Below, in pieces: positions 5,882-14,616 of a DNA stretch of 33,073 nucleotides. Where the stretch lies: contig JWKY01000006.1 in the NCBI GenBank assembly GCA_000806015.1, positions 1 to 33,073 on the forward strand. The letters run 5' to 3'. This DNA is from an archaeon GW2011_AR19. GTDB taxonomy: Archaea > Nanobdellota > Nanobdellia > Pacearchaeales > GW2011-AR1. Numbering within the stretch: position 1 is the stretch's first letter; the number at the start of each line of letters is the position of its first letter. The position numbers were made by a program, and so were the translations under genes. Under the pieces are notes generated by a model that saw only the letters and a list, made by a program, of their open reading frames with translations, had not been told where the DNA came from and made no database searches.

Positions 5882-8191
5882 ATGAAAATTAATTTTAGAA
5901 AAATTTCAGCTGTTGCTGCTAGTTTAATTATGACTGGTATGTCTGCTGGATTCGCTGCTGCTGCAAATTACCCTGCTCCTTTCGTAGAAGCGGGTGTAGC
6001 TAATGCAGCAATTGTTTCTGGTTCAGGTACTGGAGTTTCGGCTCTTGATGCTGTTGAAGCTGGAAACATACAAGCAAATCTTAATCTCGGAGTAACAAGC
6101 ACGAGTTCAACTCTTACTGGAGAAAATGTTGTTCAATTGGACAAGGCCAGTGATAAAATAAATTTAGGTGATGCATTAAACGGGCCTTTTGGGGCTACTG
6201 TTGATGATGCTGACTTAGATTTATTAAAAGATGTTGTTTACACTGCTGAAGATTCAGATACATTTGATGCTGAACAAAGAGTTACTTTAGGAAGCCCTAA
6301 ATTATCTCATTTCAGAGATTCTGATTATGAGAGTTTAGCAGGACTAAGTGATAAAACTCCAACTATTGGAATAAATATTTCAGATGGACAGCTTGTTATG
6401 AACTATACTCTTGACTTTCTTGATGACGCAGAATCAGATGTAGTAAGTTCTGAACTTGATGACCTTGAAGGAAGTTTCTTGCCCTTATTTGGTAAACAAT
6501 TCTATATTTCAGATTGGGATAATGGAACTGTTAATAATCAAGCAGGCAAGCTTACTTTACTTGATTCAGGCACAAAAGGAGTTGTTAAAGAAGGTGAAGT
6601 TACAACAGTCACTCTTGGAGCAACCTCTTATGATGTTGCTATTGATTACATAGATGCTGATAGTACAGCATTATCAGTTAATGGAGTTATAACTTCTGAT
6701 TTATTAGAAGGAGAAACTGAAAAATTAGCTGATGGAACATATGTAGGAGTTACTGATGTTAGAAGACTTGAAGTTGGCGGAGAAATTGGTACAGTAGAAT
6801 TTAGCTTAGGTGTAGGAAAACTTGAACTTACACATGGAGATGAAATTAAGTTAAATGGAGATACTGTTTCTGATGTTAGAGCATTTATGAGAAAAAGTGC
6901 GCCAAGTTCAGGAGTTGAAAAAATAGACTACATAGCACTTGAATGGAAAGCTGATGATGAGCTATTCCTTACACCAAAATCTGAGATTACTCTTCCAGGA
7001 ATGGGTGGTTTGAAATTCAGTATGACTGAATTTGTAAGACCTACAGAAGACAAACTTACTATTGCTGGTGACGGCGATACTAATGTTAAAATAACCCTTC
7101 CAATTAAGGATGGAACAGCAACAATACCTCTTTTATATGGTAATGCTACTGGTGATTTTGCAGGAGTTGGTAAAAACTATGATGAAAGACTTGCAACTTC
7201 CCCTACAACCAGACTTACATTTTGGTCCAAAAAGAATAATTTAGATTATCACAAATATTTTGTAGCAACATATAATGATAGTGATACTGCTGAATCATAT
7301 CTATTGGAATTAAAACCAAGAGAAGAAACGGGTGTTAGAAATGAGACAGATGTCTTAAATAAAGTAACAGGAGAAACTATCTCAAGTAAAAAAGCTGGTG
7401 ATAGTGTTAAAATTGGAGATGTTTCGTTTGATATTGAATTTGTCCATGTAAATAGCACTGACAAATATGTTAATATCACTGCAGGAACAAATGTAAACTT
7501 CAATACTGTTTTCTCAGTAGGTGGATTAAAAGTTTGGTTGCCTTATAGAGTTAGTAAAGCTACTAATAGTACTTTTGGTGAAGGAGATGATTTAGATGGA
7601 GCAGGTGGAGAAACTAATACAATCTTTGGTGTATATCCCGTTGCAGATACTGCAATAGGCGCTATTAATTTCACTAATGTTACTGATCTAGGAGCAGGAG
7701 GTTCTGCTGGACATAGTTGGGATACTTATTACCTTTCTATGGTTGGAGAGGATAAGGATGACAATATTGCTTCAGGACCATATTTTGCAGTTAGATTAGA
7801 TCCAAATGCAGATGGAGATATTGAAATAGATCAAATCAACAATAGTGTAGGCGCATTCGCAGGTTCAGGAGGTGGAACAGGTAAAGAACAAGGAACTACA
7901 AGCATTTATGAAGCGTATGTAGTTGGTTCTGCTGCAGGAGGTGGTGATATTGCTCCAAAAATACTTCACTATACAAAGCCAGATAGAGACTATGCTGAAG
8001 TTTATTATCCAACAGGCGCATCTCAATCGTATGCAAAAGTGTTCTTAACAGACATTTCTGCAGTGAGTGTGCCAGAAGGTGGAGCTGTTCTTGTAAAAGA
8101 TACTGAAGTTAGTAGTGTAGCAACAAAGAATCTTATTATTGTTGGAGGAAGCTGTATTAATTCAGCTGCTAATGCTAGTTGCTGGTTATGA
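5882..8191 (+). CDS. Major S-layer protein, C-terminus truncated by frameshift
   Basis: 769 aa from the ATG at 5882. The track start at 5855 would place the GGAGGT site inside the gene. The signal peptide (MKINFRKISAVAASLIMTG ... AAAA) is followed by AIVSGSGTGVSALDAVEAGNI, the N-terminal signature of the methanococcal/DPANN S-layer family. The protein is acidic and rich in Thr, Asp, Gly and N-x-S/T sequons, as expected for a glycosylated lattice protein. Near the end, NLIIVGGSCINSAA is the start of the conserved C-terminal domain, but the frame stops within 10 residues. The rest (LVAGYEAADT) is in the +1 frame downstream, and the segment normally between them is missing. Confidence 0.85.
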   Translation: MKINFRKISAVAASLIMTGMSAGFAAAANYPAPFVEAGVANAAIVSGSGTGVSALDAVEAGNIQANLNLGVTSTSSTLTGENVVQLDKASDKINLGDALNGPFGATVDDADLDLLKDVVYTAEDSDTFDAEQRVTLGSPKLSHFRDSDYESLAGLSDKTPTIGINISDGQLVMNYTLDFLDDAESDVVSSELDDLEGSFLPLFGKQFYISDWDNGTVNNQAGKLTLLDSGTKGVVKEGEVTTVTLGATSYDVAIDYIDADSTALSVNGVITSDLLEGETEKLADGTYVGVTDVRRLEVGGEIGTVEFSLGVGKLELTHGDEIKLNGDTVSDVRAFMRKSAPSSGVEKIDYIALEWKADDELFLTPKSEITLPGMGGLKFSMTEFVRPTEDKLTIAGDGDTNVKITLPIKDGTATIPLLYGNATGDFAGVGKNYDERLATSPTTRLTFWSKKNNLDYHKYFVATYNDSDTAESYLLELKPREETGVRNETDVLNKVTGETISSKKAGDSVKIGDVSFDIEFVHVNSTDKYVNITAGTNVNFNTVFSVGGLKVWLPYRVSKATNSTFGEGDDLDGAGGETNTIFGVYPVADTAIGAINFTNVTDLGAGGSAGHSWDTYYLSMVGEDKDDNIASGPYFAVRLDPNADGDIEIDQINNSVGAFAGSGGGTGKEQGTTSIYEAYVVGSAAGGGDIAPKILHYTKPDRDYAEVYYPTGASQSYAKVFLTDISAVSVPEGGAVLVKDTEVSSVATKNLIIVGGSCINSAANASCWL

Positions 8192-8285
8192 AGCTGCAGA
8201 TACTCAACTTGCAAGTACTTATGTAAGAACACAGACTTTTGATACAAGTGCTGTTGCTTATACAGGACCTGTAGTAAGTGTCTAA
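8175..8285 (+). pseudogene. Out-of-frame C-terminal tail of the S-layer gene
   Basis: LVAGYEAADTQLASTYVRT and about 17 further residues to a TAA are the usual C-terminal end of this S-layer family, read in the +1 frame relative to 5882-8191. The family normally has several tens of residues between SCINS and LVAGYEAADT. The junction therefore looks like an internal deletion with frameshift, either real or from assembly. Confidence 0.75.
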
Positions 8286-8295
8286 ACCCAAAAAA

Positions 8296-8329
8296 TTTTT
8301 TATTTTTTTTATTCTTTTTCTTTTTTTTA
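8296..8329 (+). terminator. Poly-T terminator after S-layer gene
   Basis: A long T-rich run (ATTTTTTATTTTTTTTATTC and on) begins about 10 bp after the restored stop codon at 8283-8285. T tracts are the main intrinsic archaeal termination signal, and its position supports the gene having originally ended at 8285. Confidence 0.65.
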
Positions 8330-8699
8330 AGACTTAGTGAGAACTTTGTTTATTCTTAGAAATTAAAAAATTATCATAACAGCAAAATTCATGAAATTGT
8401 TTGGGGAATAATTATAAAAATAATGAGCAAGTAAATTTAATATTTTAAAATAAAAAAGAAAAAACTTGCTTCGCAAATATTAATTTGAATTTTTCCAGAT
8501 TTCATCATGGAAAAATTTTAGGGAATAAATTACCTCATACAAAATTTTAAGGTTAGACTTGGATTACTTTTAATAATCCCCATATTAAATTATGCCATTA
8601 CAACGACAATTTCTTTTATTCTAAAATTCGCGAAAAAAACTTAAAAAAACAAAAAACATAAATTTATAATTAATAAAATAATTAAAATCATAGGAAAAC
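8330..8699. other. AT-rich intergenic region
   Basis: No gene is seen. It contains an 8-bp hairpin (TTTTTCCA ... TGGAAAAA) near 8495-8517 and a stretch near 8340-8400 (AGAAATTAAAAAATTATC) weakly resembling the repeat at 1358-1446. AGGAAAAC just before 8700 is the ribosome-binding site of the next gene. Confidence 0.4.
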
Positions 8700-9269
8700 A
8701 TGAGAAAAATACTTTCAAAATCAGAACAGGAAAAAAAGCGAAAAAGAAATTCCATAATCATTGGAGTAATTTTAATGATTGTAATGTTTGGAAGCGTGTT
8801 TGGAGTAGTTGTTGGCTCGCTTGGGCAAGGTTCTTCAGGAAAAAATAAAATGGAATATAATGGATATGAATTTCTTAATGAAAACGGGTTGTGGAAAGTT
8901 TCAATAGGAGAAATTAATTTTATATTTAGATATTTTCCAACTGAAACAACCGACACTACAAATATTTTAAAAAATGTAAATAATTATTACAATAAACCTT
9001 TATATGTATATTCTGAAGAGGCGGAATCTGAAATTGAAGTTTATGCGAATCTCCAGCAAATAGCCGCGAGAATACAGCCTGCATGTTTTAGCAATGAAAC
9101 CTGTGAAGGAGATTTTCCAATAAAAACCTGCTCTGATAATTTTATAATAATTGAAAATGGAACTGAGGAAATAACTCAGGTTGAAAATTGCGTGTATATA
9201 AAAGGGGAAAAACAGGAGCTATTAAAATTAACTGATTCATTTCTTTATAAGATATTGGATATAAAATAA
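8700..9269 (+). CDS. One-pass membrane protein, extracytoplasmic domain unknown
   Basis: 189 aa. A basic cytoplasmic N-terminus (SEQEKKRKRN) precedes one membrane helix (about residues 18-40), then an extracytoplasmic domain beginning with a MEYNGYEFL strand and carrying four Cys in two close groups (ACFSNETCEG, KTCSD, ENCVY). It resembles the gene at 9498 in plan: basic linker, one helix, then a short strand with Y-x-G-x-x-F (YNGYEF here, YKGTKF there), and Cys late in the domain. The two are probably distant paralogs. Function unknown. Confidence 0.65.
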   Translation: MRKILSKSEQEKKRKRNSIIIGVILMIVMFGSVFGVVVGSLGQGSSGKNKMEYNGYEFLNENGLWKVSIGEINFIFRYFPTETTDTTNILKNVNNYYNKPLYVYSEEAESEIEVYANLQQIAARIQPACFSNETCEGDFPIKTCSDNFIIIENGTEEITQVENCVYIKGEKQELLKLTDSFLYKILDIK

Positions 9270-9392
9270 CTATTCTTTAATTCAATGTGCTTCCTACAGA
9301 CATATGTCCTAGTCAAATAGTTTTATTTTATAGAAGAGATTATAGTTTTTATCAATTTTGAAATCTAAATGAATATAAAGAGACCTTAAAAA

Positions 9393-9485
9393 TGGGTTTT
9401 TCTTTTAGAAAAACGGGTTTCTTTTTGAAAAAAGAAACTACGATGGTAGAAAAACTTGAATAGCAATGTAAAAGAAAACTAAAAA
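9393..9485. repeat. 70-bp hairpin repeat, copy 2, with extra hairpin
   Basis: 9415-9484 nearly matches 2523-2592: GTTTCTTTTTGAAAAAAGAAAC hairpin plus the conserved tail ending in TAGCAATGTAAAAGAAAA. Just before it is a second hairpin (GTTTTTC-TTTTA-GAAAAAC). This copy lies immediately upstream of the gene at 9498, whereas copy 1 lies just after a gene. Confidence 0.7.
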
Positions 9486-9497
9486 GATATAATTAAA

Positions 9498-10157
9498 ATG
9501 GATGACGAAAATAAAAAAATAGAAGATGAAATTTCAGCTGAAAAAGTATTAAATGAAATTGAAGGAAAACCGAATAAAAACATTCTTGAAAAAGAAAGAA
9601 AACAATTAAGAAATGTGCTTCTTGGACTTGGAGTTTTTGTAATTTTAATTGTTCTCGCTGTTTTTTTTATTAATTCAATTAAAAGTTTTGAATACAAAGG
9701 AACAAAATTTGATATAGTCAAAGAAGGAAATTTAATTTTATACAATACAAAAGTCGCTTTGTTTAATGAAAATGGAGCGCATTATCAAAATTATAACTTT
9801 TTTTTAAGAAATGACCCGCGAGATTTAGCAAAGGCTGTTAAATTTAACGGGGAGCTTGAATTAAAAAAACTTGTTGTAATTAATTCGGAAGAAGAATTTA
9901 ACTGTGATGGCGACGGAATAATTGCAGTTCTTAATTTAAGACAGCTTTATGAAATTCTTGGAGCAAAAGTAATAAAAGATGAAAATGCAATGTGCAGTTC
10001 CGACGGGGAATATATGTATATTAATTTAAAAGAAGGAGAAGAAACAAGAATAGAGCAGACAGGAACGGCTTGCTATAATATTTTAATAAATAATTGCGAA
10101 ATTCTTGAAGGAACAGAAAAGTTTATGGTTGAGACTTTTGCTAATATTAATGGATGA
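9498..10157 (+). CDS. One-pass membrane protein, extracytoplasmic domain unknown
   Basis: 219 aa. A charged cytoplasmic N-terminus of about 37 residues (rich in E/K, helical) is followed by one membrane helix (NVLLGLGVFVILIVLAVFF) and a soluble domain starting FEYKGTKFDIV. Four Cys are present (FNCDGDG, AMCSSDG, TACYN, NNCEI). Its layout parallels the gene at 8700, which suggests duplication. No catalytic motif is visible. The hairpin repeat directly upstream may carry or affect its promoter. Confidence 0.65.
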   Translation: MDDENKKIEDEISAEKVLNEIEGKPNKNILEKERKQLRNVLLGLGVFVILIVLAVFFINSIKSFEYKGTKFDIVKEGNLILYNTKVALFNENGAHYQNYNFFLRNDPRDLAKAVKFNGELELKKLVVINSEEEFNCDGDGIIAVLNLRQLYEILGAKVIKDENAMCSSDGEYMYINLKEGEETRIEQTGTACYNILINNCEILEGTEKFMVETFANING

Positions 10158-10352
10158 AAATACCTGCTCAAGCTTTGTGAAGTCGTTATTAATTTAAAAT
10201 GTTTGTCGCTTCCCAAAACTCTCGGCTCGCAGGCTCGCAGAAATTATTGCTCTGCGTTAGAATAAATTCATAACGCTTCGCTCAGAAGATTTTGCCCCTT
10301 CACTACCTTTAATAAGCGCGATTAATTCTCCAATAATAATTTAATTAAGCTG
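10157..10352. repeat. Intergenic repeat with GC-rich core
   Basis: Shares its start (AAAATACCTGCTC), internal CTCGCAGAAATTA and end (ATTTAATTAAGCTG) with 1358-1446, but is about 100 bp longer, with a core containing CTCGGCTCGCAGGCTCGCAG and ACGCTTCGCTCAGAAGATTT. It fills the convergent gap between the one-pass membrane protein and DedA. No gene is seen in it. Confidence 0.5.
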
Positions 10353-10376
10353 ACAACAACAAAATTGACGGCAAAA

Positions 10377-11027
10377 TTAATTTCTTGCAAAAGAATTAAC
10401 AGCTGTTTTATTCCTGATTTTTATCCAAATAAGATAAGTTACTAAAATAATTGACAAAAATAAAAAAATAACTAAAAATATTAAAGTCATATTTGTTTTT
10501 ATTAATTCTAAATTATTTCCAAAAATATACCCTAAATAAATCAAAATTGCTATCCAAATTCCAGCGCCTAAAGAGGTAAACAAGCAAAATTTAAAAATAT
10601 TCATTTTAGAAAAACCTGCCGGAAGAGAAATTAATTGCCTGACTACCGGAATAAGTCTCCCAATAAAAGTCGTTATTTCGCCGTGCTTTTTAAAATAAAT
10701 ATCTGATTTTTCTAATCCTTTTTTTCCCAAAAGAAAAATTTTTCCATATTTTAAGATTAAAAAATTAATTGTTCTCCGTCCTAAATAAAATGCCAAAAAG
10801 AAATTTATCAATGCTCCTGCAAGGCTTCCTAAAAGACCTGCAAGAAACACCCAAATAAAAACCATTTCACCTTTTGCAATTAATGCTCCGGCAGGAATCA
10901 TAATTATCTCGCTTGGAAAAGGAAAAAATGAGCTTTCTATTGTCATTCCAACAAAAATTCCAAAATATCCAAAGTTTGCAATAATTGCTAATAATCCATC
11001 AACAATTTGGCTAAAAAATTCCATCAT
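10377..11027 (-). CDS. DedA family membrane protein
   Basis: 216 aa with about five hydrophobic segments. The family signatures are present in order: ESSFFPFPSEIIMIPAG near residue 31, AGLLGSLAGALINFFLAFYLGR, the helix after FKKHG, and GRLIPVVRQLISLPAGFSKM. DedA/VTT proteins are envelope proteins; bacterial members flip polyprenyl phosphate or phospholipids. Its ATG overlaps the TGA of the upstream archaeosortase gene (ATGA), so the two are translationally coupled. Together with the PAP2 gene nearby this suggests a lipid-carrier or surface-anchoring role. Substrate unknown. Confidence 0.9.
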   Translation of the reverse strand: MMEFFSQIVDGLLAIIANFGYFGIFVGMTIESSFFPFPSEIIMIPAGALIAKGEMVFIWVFLAGLLGSLAGALINFFLAFYLGRRTINFLILKYGKIFLLGKKGLEKSDIYFKKHGEITTFIGRLIPVVRQLISLPAGFSKMNIFKFCLFTSLGAGIWIAILIYLGYIFGNNLELIKTNMTLIFLVIFLFLSIILVTYLIWIKIRNKTAVNSFARN

Positions 11028-11554
11028 TTTCTAATCTCCTTATATAAAAATTTAATATCTGAATATACTGGAATTTCTTTAATCTTAAATGTTTTTACTT
11101 CAATAAACCAGATTAAAACAACAAAGATTGTAGTCCCAAAATACCAAAATAATTTGTGTGAAATATCAAATAAATTTGAAGTCTCAGGGGAATAAACAAA
11201 AATTAAAGATAAGATAACAATTCTAAGAATGTTTAAAATCAGTAAAAAACTAAAAGAAAATAAAAGCATTTTAAGTCTTTTTTTAATTTTTATTTTAGGA
11301 ATTGAAAAGTTAAGAATAAACAGGAGATAATATGCAGAGCCTGCAATACAGGCAGGGATTATTTCTATAAAAAATTCCCCAGAAATTTTAAAAGTATTTC
11401 CAATCAATAAAACTTCTTTAAAAAAAATTTTAAATGCTCCAAAAACAGGATAAATTGTTGCAGGTGTAAAAATAAAATAAAAAACAAAAAGATTTGGAAT
11501 AGCTATTAGAACAATAATAAGATATCTAATGAAAATTTTTAAACCCTTATCCAT
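11024..11554 (-). CDS. Archaeosortase/exosortase family membrane cysteine transpeptidase
   Basis: 176 aa, mostly hydrophobic with about five or six membrane helices. The three catalytic residues of the family appear in order and context: Cys69 in IIPACIAGSAYYL, Arg111 in LNILRIVIL and His133 in DISHKLFWYFG. Archaeosortases cut C-terminal tripartite signals (short motif, membrane helix, basic tail) on surface proteins and attach the protein to a lipid. The nearby S-layer-like protein at 12432-14387 ends in such a tail and is a plausible substrate (inference). A TATA-like ATTTAAAT lies about 25 bp upstream. Overlaps the DedA gene downstream. Confidence 0.85.
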   Translation of the reverse strand: MDKGLKIFIRYLIIVLIAIPNLFVFYFIFTPATIYPVFGAFKIFFKEVLLIGNTFKISGEFFIEIIPACIAGSAYYLLFILNFSIPKIKIKKRLKMLLFSFSFLLILNILRIVILSLIFVYSPETSNLFDISHKLFWYFGTTIFVVLIWFIEVKTFKIKEIPVYSDIKFLYKEIRK

Positions 11555-11575
11555 ACAATCCCAGAAAGGTTAGTT

Positions 11576-11583
11576 ATTTAAAT
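11576..11583 (-). promoter_or_regulatory. TATA-like box of archaeosortase-DedA operon
   Basis: ATTTAAAT is centred about 25 bp upstream of the minus-strand ATG at 11554, consistent with a leaderless operon transcript. Confidence 0.4.
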
Positions 11584-11700
11584 AATTTGATATTGAGTTA
11601 AGTATGGAAAATAAAATTAAATGGGAACAAAAGATAGGAAATCTTTTGACAAATTCATCTTCATACCCTCAAGGGCATAAAGGAAAAAGACAAATTAAAG

Positions 11701-12381
11701 ATGGGAAATAATACAAAAAATAACCAAAGGTCATACCCAAGGAGGGCACAAGAACCTGCAAGCAGGCAAGAACCTCTTCGAGGTAAAAATTTAGCAATTA
11801 TTTTTATCCTGCTTGGATTTGCAGTCATATTGAGTTTTGTTTTTGATAATTTAATTGTCCAGAACATTTCAAAATTAAGAAATGTTTTTACAGACGAAGT
11901 TTTTTTAGGAATAACTTTTATCAGTTCAGAAATAATAATCTTCTTTTTTTTAACAAGCTTATTTTTATGGCAGGAGCATAAAAGAAAATGGATTTTTCCA
12001 TTATGGCTGACTCTTTTTTTCTCAGTTATATTGAGTTTTATTTTAAAATTTGCAATTCAAAGATTAAGGCCATTTCAGCAAGATTTAGTTTCTATTCCTG
12101 AAATGCTTGCAAGCAAAAGTTATGAAATTTGGAATTTTTCTTTTCCTTCATTTCAGGCAATGCTTGTTTTTTGCGCTCTCCCAATAATTTCAAAAGAATT
12201 TCCAAAAATTAAATGGGCTTGGATTGTTTTTGCATTTTTAGTTGCATTTTCAAGAGTTTATTTTGGACTTCATTTTTTAAGCGATGTAATTGTTGGAGGA
12301 ATTTTAGGATATTTAATTGGCGTGCTGGTGATTAGATTAGAAAATAAAAAAAGTTTTGTGAGAAGAGTGTTGAGGAGATGA
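11701..12381 (+). CDS. PAP2 superfamily membrane phosphatase with altered motif 2
   Basis: 226 aa. After a polar, Arg/Pro-rich N-terminus of about 30 residues, five or so membrane helices carry the PAP2 motifs: KFAIQRLRP (motif 1), FPSFQAM (motif 2, normally PSGH) and SRVYFGLHFLSDV (motif 3, nucleophile His plus Asp). PAP2 enzymes hydrolyse lipid or polyprenyl pyro/phosphates at the membrane. The general-acid His of motif 2 is Gln here, while the other catalytic residues are intact, so activity may be changed. Divergent from the archaeosortase-DedA operon, so an envelope lipid role is likely. The start is uncertain because there is no clear ribosome-binding site. Confidence 0.8.
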   Translation: MGNNTKNNQRSYPRRAQEPASRQEPLRGKNLAIIFILLGFAVILSFVFDNLIVQNISKLRNVFTDEVFLGITFISSEIIIFFFLTSLFLWQEHKRKWIFPLWLTLFFSVILSFILKFAIQRLRPFQQDLVSIPEMLASKSYEIWNFSFPSFQAMLVFCALPIISKEFPKIKWAWIVFAFLVAFSRVYFGLHFLSDVIVGGILGYLIGVLVIRLENKKSFVRRVLRR

Positions 12382-12431
12382 AATAATTTCGTTGAACTAA
12401 CAATTAAAGAAATCTCAGAAAAATAAAAAAA

Positions 12432-14387
12432 TTATTTCTTTCTAGAAGCTTTTACAATAAGCACAATAATTATTGCGATTACGATTGCGCTGATTAAAGC
12501 AATTAATATTGCAACTAAACTATCGCTGCCGGAGATGTTTAATAATCCCTGCTTGCCTTCAATTCCAACCTGAACTGGCTGAGTTTTAAGAAGTTCTCCT
12601 TCTGAATAAGATTCTATATTGAAAGTCTGGTCTCCTGAAGTTTTTTTATCAACATTAAGAGTTACCCAAATGTCTCCAGATTGTCCAGCAGCAAGTGTTA
12701 AAGTGTTGTTTACTTTAGCATTTGAAGCCCAGTCAGAAAATCCTGAAACTGCAAAAGTATAAACTGTTTCTTCATTTCCCGTATTTGTAATTGTTGATTT
12801 AACAACTAAACTTTCTCCAGCTTGTCCGCCAGATTCTAAACTAGCTGAGATAGTCAAAGCAGGAGGAACACAATTTCCGCTTACAGTTAAAGGGAAATTA
12901 AAAGTTTCTTTTGAAACCTCGTCGTATTCAGAGTTGTCTGCATCCCAATCATAATATGTTTTTATATCTAAATTATGAATTTTTTCTTCAACACCGGCCG
13001 GAACATTAAATGTGAATTCAGCTTGCACCATTTCTCCCTGGTCTAAATCTCCGACAATTGTTTTGTTTTCGCTGACTCCAAGTTCAGTATTGAAAAGAGT
13101 AATCATTATTTGATCTTCAAAGTCTTTGTCACCTATATTCCAAATGTCGGTTGAAAAAGTAACTTTTTGTTCACATTGTGTTGTTGCAGGTAAAGGCAAC
13201 GTTTCTTTATCAACAACAACTGCTTCATCATCACCAGGCAAATTAATTGAAATATCTGCTTCGTATTTTGATGTTCCAAAACTTGTCAAATCACTTGACT
13301 GAGAAATACAATCTGTAGCTTCTTTTCCAGATGGAAATGCTTTTATTTTAACATCATAATTTCCGTCAGCGCTAAATTCTGCAGGGTTTATTCTGAATAT
13401 AAAAGTATGTTTAGCGTCATCTCCTTCATCAACATCTCCAAATTCAAATTCCTCTGCATCTTCACTTATCCAAATCATATCTCCAGCAATATTTTTTCCA
13501 GTGCTGTCAAATATTCCTAATTTAAATGTAAGGTCATTTATATCATATAATCCATTTGTAGAAACTCTGTTATTATCAAATTCAACTTCAATTTCAATTG
13601 TATCTAAAGGCAACCATTCATCATCCTCTCCAGTTCCTTTATTTGTAATATCAACAGCCAAAGCTAAATTAGTGTCACTTGAGCCAGCTGTACAAAAGTT
13701 TTCATATACAACTACTGTTCTTGTTTTTTGAATTGCAATATTTCCATTTGAATCTTGCGCGCTATAAATTACTGTGTATGTTCCTGCAACAAGAGTATTA
13801 ACAGTAGACACAGAAGTAACAGTTATAGCTGAATCAAAATTATCAGTTGCTGTTGCGCCAGCGTTAGTATATGTTCCTCCAAGAGCGACATATTCAAGAG
13901 AACTTCCAGTTATAGTAATTACTGGTTTAGTTGTATCTACTATCTTTATCTGGATTCCTAAATTAACGGGAGTTAAAGGTGCTCCTGTTGGCTCATCTCC
14001 GCTTAAAATTAAAGTCCCTAAATAATTTCCAAGAGTTTGAGAAGCTGGAACAGTAAATGTTAAAGACATTTGGGTGCTTGTAGTACTATCTGTTAAAGAA
14101 GTAATAACGCCAATAATAGTAGATGCAGAATTAAAATTGTTTGGACCGCTTGTTAAAGTTACAGGTACAGTCGTAAAAAGAAGATTATCTAGATTATCAG
14201 TATCAGCTCCTGAATCAACATCTTGCGCTTGAAATGAAATTGTAACTGTTTGAGCGCTGGTTGAATATTCAAGAGTAGTTGTATTGCCAGAAACTCCTGT
14301 AAAAGCAACTGTTGCACTAAGAAAACCTAAAACAAATACCATTGCAAAAATACTTGCAATCATCAAAGACAAACTTTTATTTCTCAT
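12432..14387 (-). CDS. Large S-layer-like surface protein with Ig-like domain and C-terminal anchor
   Basis: 651 aa. Signal peptide (MRNKSLSLMIASIFAMVFVLGF...), a beta-rich N-terminal domain, then an Ig-like domain at about residues 150-228 starting DTTKPVITITGSSLEYVALG and ending QDSNGNIAIQKTRTVVV, typical of DUF5011/bacterial surface Ig repeats. Further domains resemble CARDB-type beta sandwiches, for example ALTISASLESGGQAGE. It ends with GSDSLVAILIALISAIVIAI and then KASRKK, a hydrophobic helix plus basic tail. That could be a simple membrane anchor or an archaeosortase signal. The TATA box about 30 bp upstream suggests a leaderless mRNA. Confidence 0.8.
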   Translation of the reverse strand: MRNKSLSLMIASIFAMVFVLGFLSATVAFTGVSGNTTTLEYSTSAQTVTISFQAQDVDSGADTDNLDNLLFTTVPVTLTSGPNNFNSASTIIGVITSLTDSTTSTQMSLTFTVPASQTLGNYLGTLILSGDEPTGAPLTPVNLGIQIKIVDTTKPVITITGSSLEYVALGGTYTNAGATATDNFDSAITVTSVSTVNTLVAGTYTVIYSAQDSNGNIAIQKTRTVVVYENFCTAGSSDTNLALAVDITNKGTGEDDEWLPLDTIEIEVEFDNNRVSTNGLYDINDLTFKLGIFDSTGKNIAGDMIWISEDAEEFEFGDVDEGDDAKHTFIFRINPAEFSADGNYDVKIKAFPSGKEATDCISQSSDLTSFGTSKYEADISINLPGDDEAVVVDKETLPLPATTQCEQKVTFSTDIWNIGDKDFEDQIMITLFNTELGVSENKTIVGDLDQGEMVQAEFTFNVPAGVEEKIHNLDIKTYYDWDADNSEYDEVSKETFNFPLTVSGNCVPPALTISASLESGGQAGESLVVKSTITNTGNEETVYTFAVSGFSDWASNAKVNNTLTLAAGQSGDIWVTLNVDKKTSGDQTFNIESYSEGELLKTQPVQVGIEGKQGLLNISGSDSLVAILIALISAIVIAIIIVLIVKASRKK

Positions 14388-14414
14388 TTTTGATGTAATT
14401 CTTTAATTATGACA

Positions 14415-14424
14415 CTTTATAAAG
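14415..14424 (-). promoter_or_regulatory. TATA box of S-layer-like gene
   Basis: CTTTATAAAG, a perfect palindrome, is centred about 32 bp upstream of the minus-strand ATG at 14387. Confidence 0.5.
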
Positions 14425-14616
14425 ATTTCCATTATTCAAAAGATATGTTGATTTGTGTATTTTAGGGCTTTAGAGGACGAGTGAGTCAGATGCGAGTGAA
14501 TTTGCTGAAATTTAATATTCAAAAATTAAATATTAAAATAAATTAATGCAAATTCCAACTCACAATTTTTTATCTTTATGAAAAACTCCTGTTTTTTATT
14601 TTGAAAAATTTATTTT

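Noticed and set aside
11604-11711. 35-codon frame upstream of the PAP2 gene
   Set aside because: Short, overlaps the PAP2 start, no supporting signal; its CCCTCAAGGG word also occurs at 16786 but is only 10 bp.
13501-14025. Plus-strand ORFs opposite the S-layer-like gene
   Set aside because: Shadows of the minus-strand gene, which has a signal peptide, domains and a promoter.
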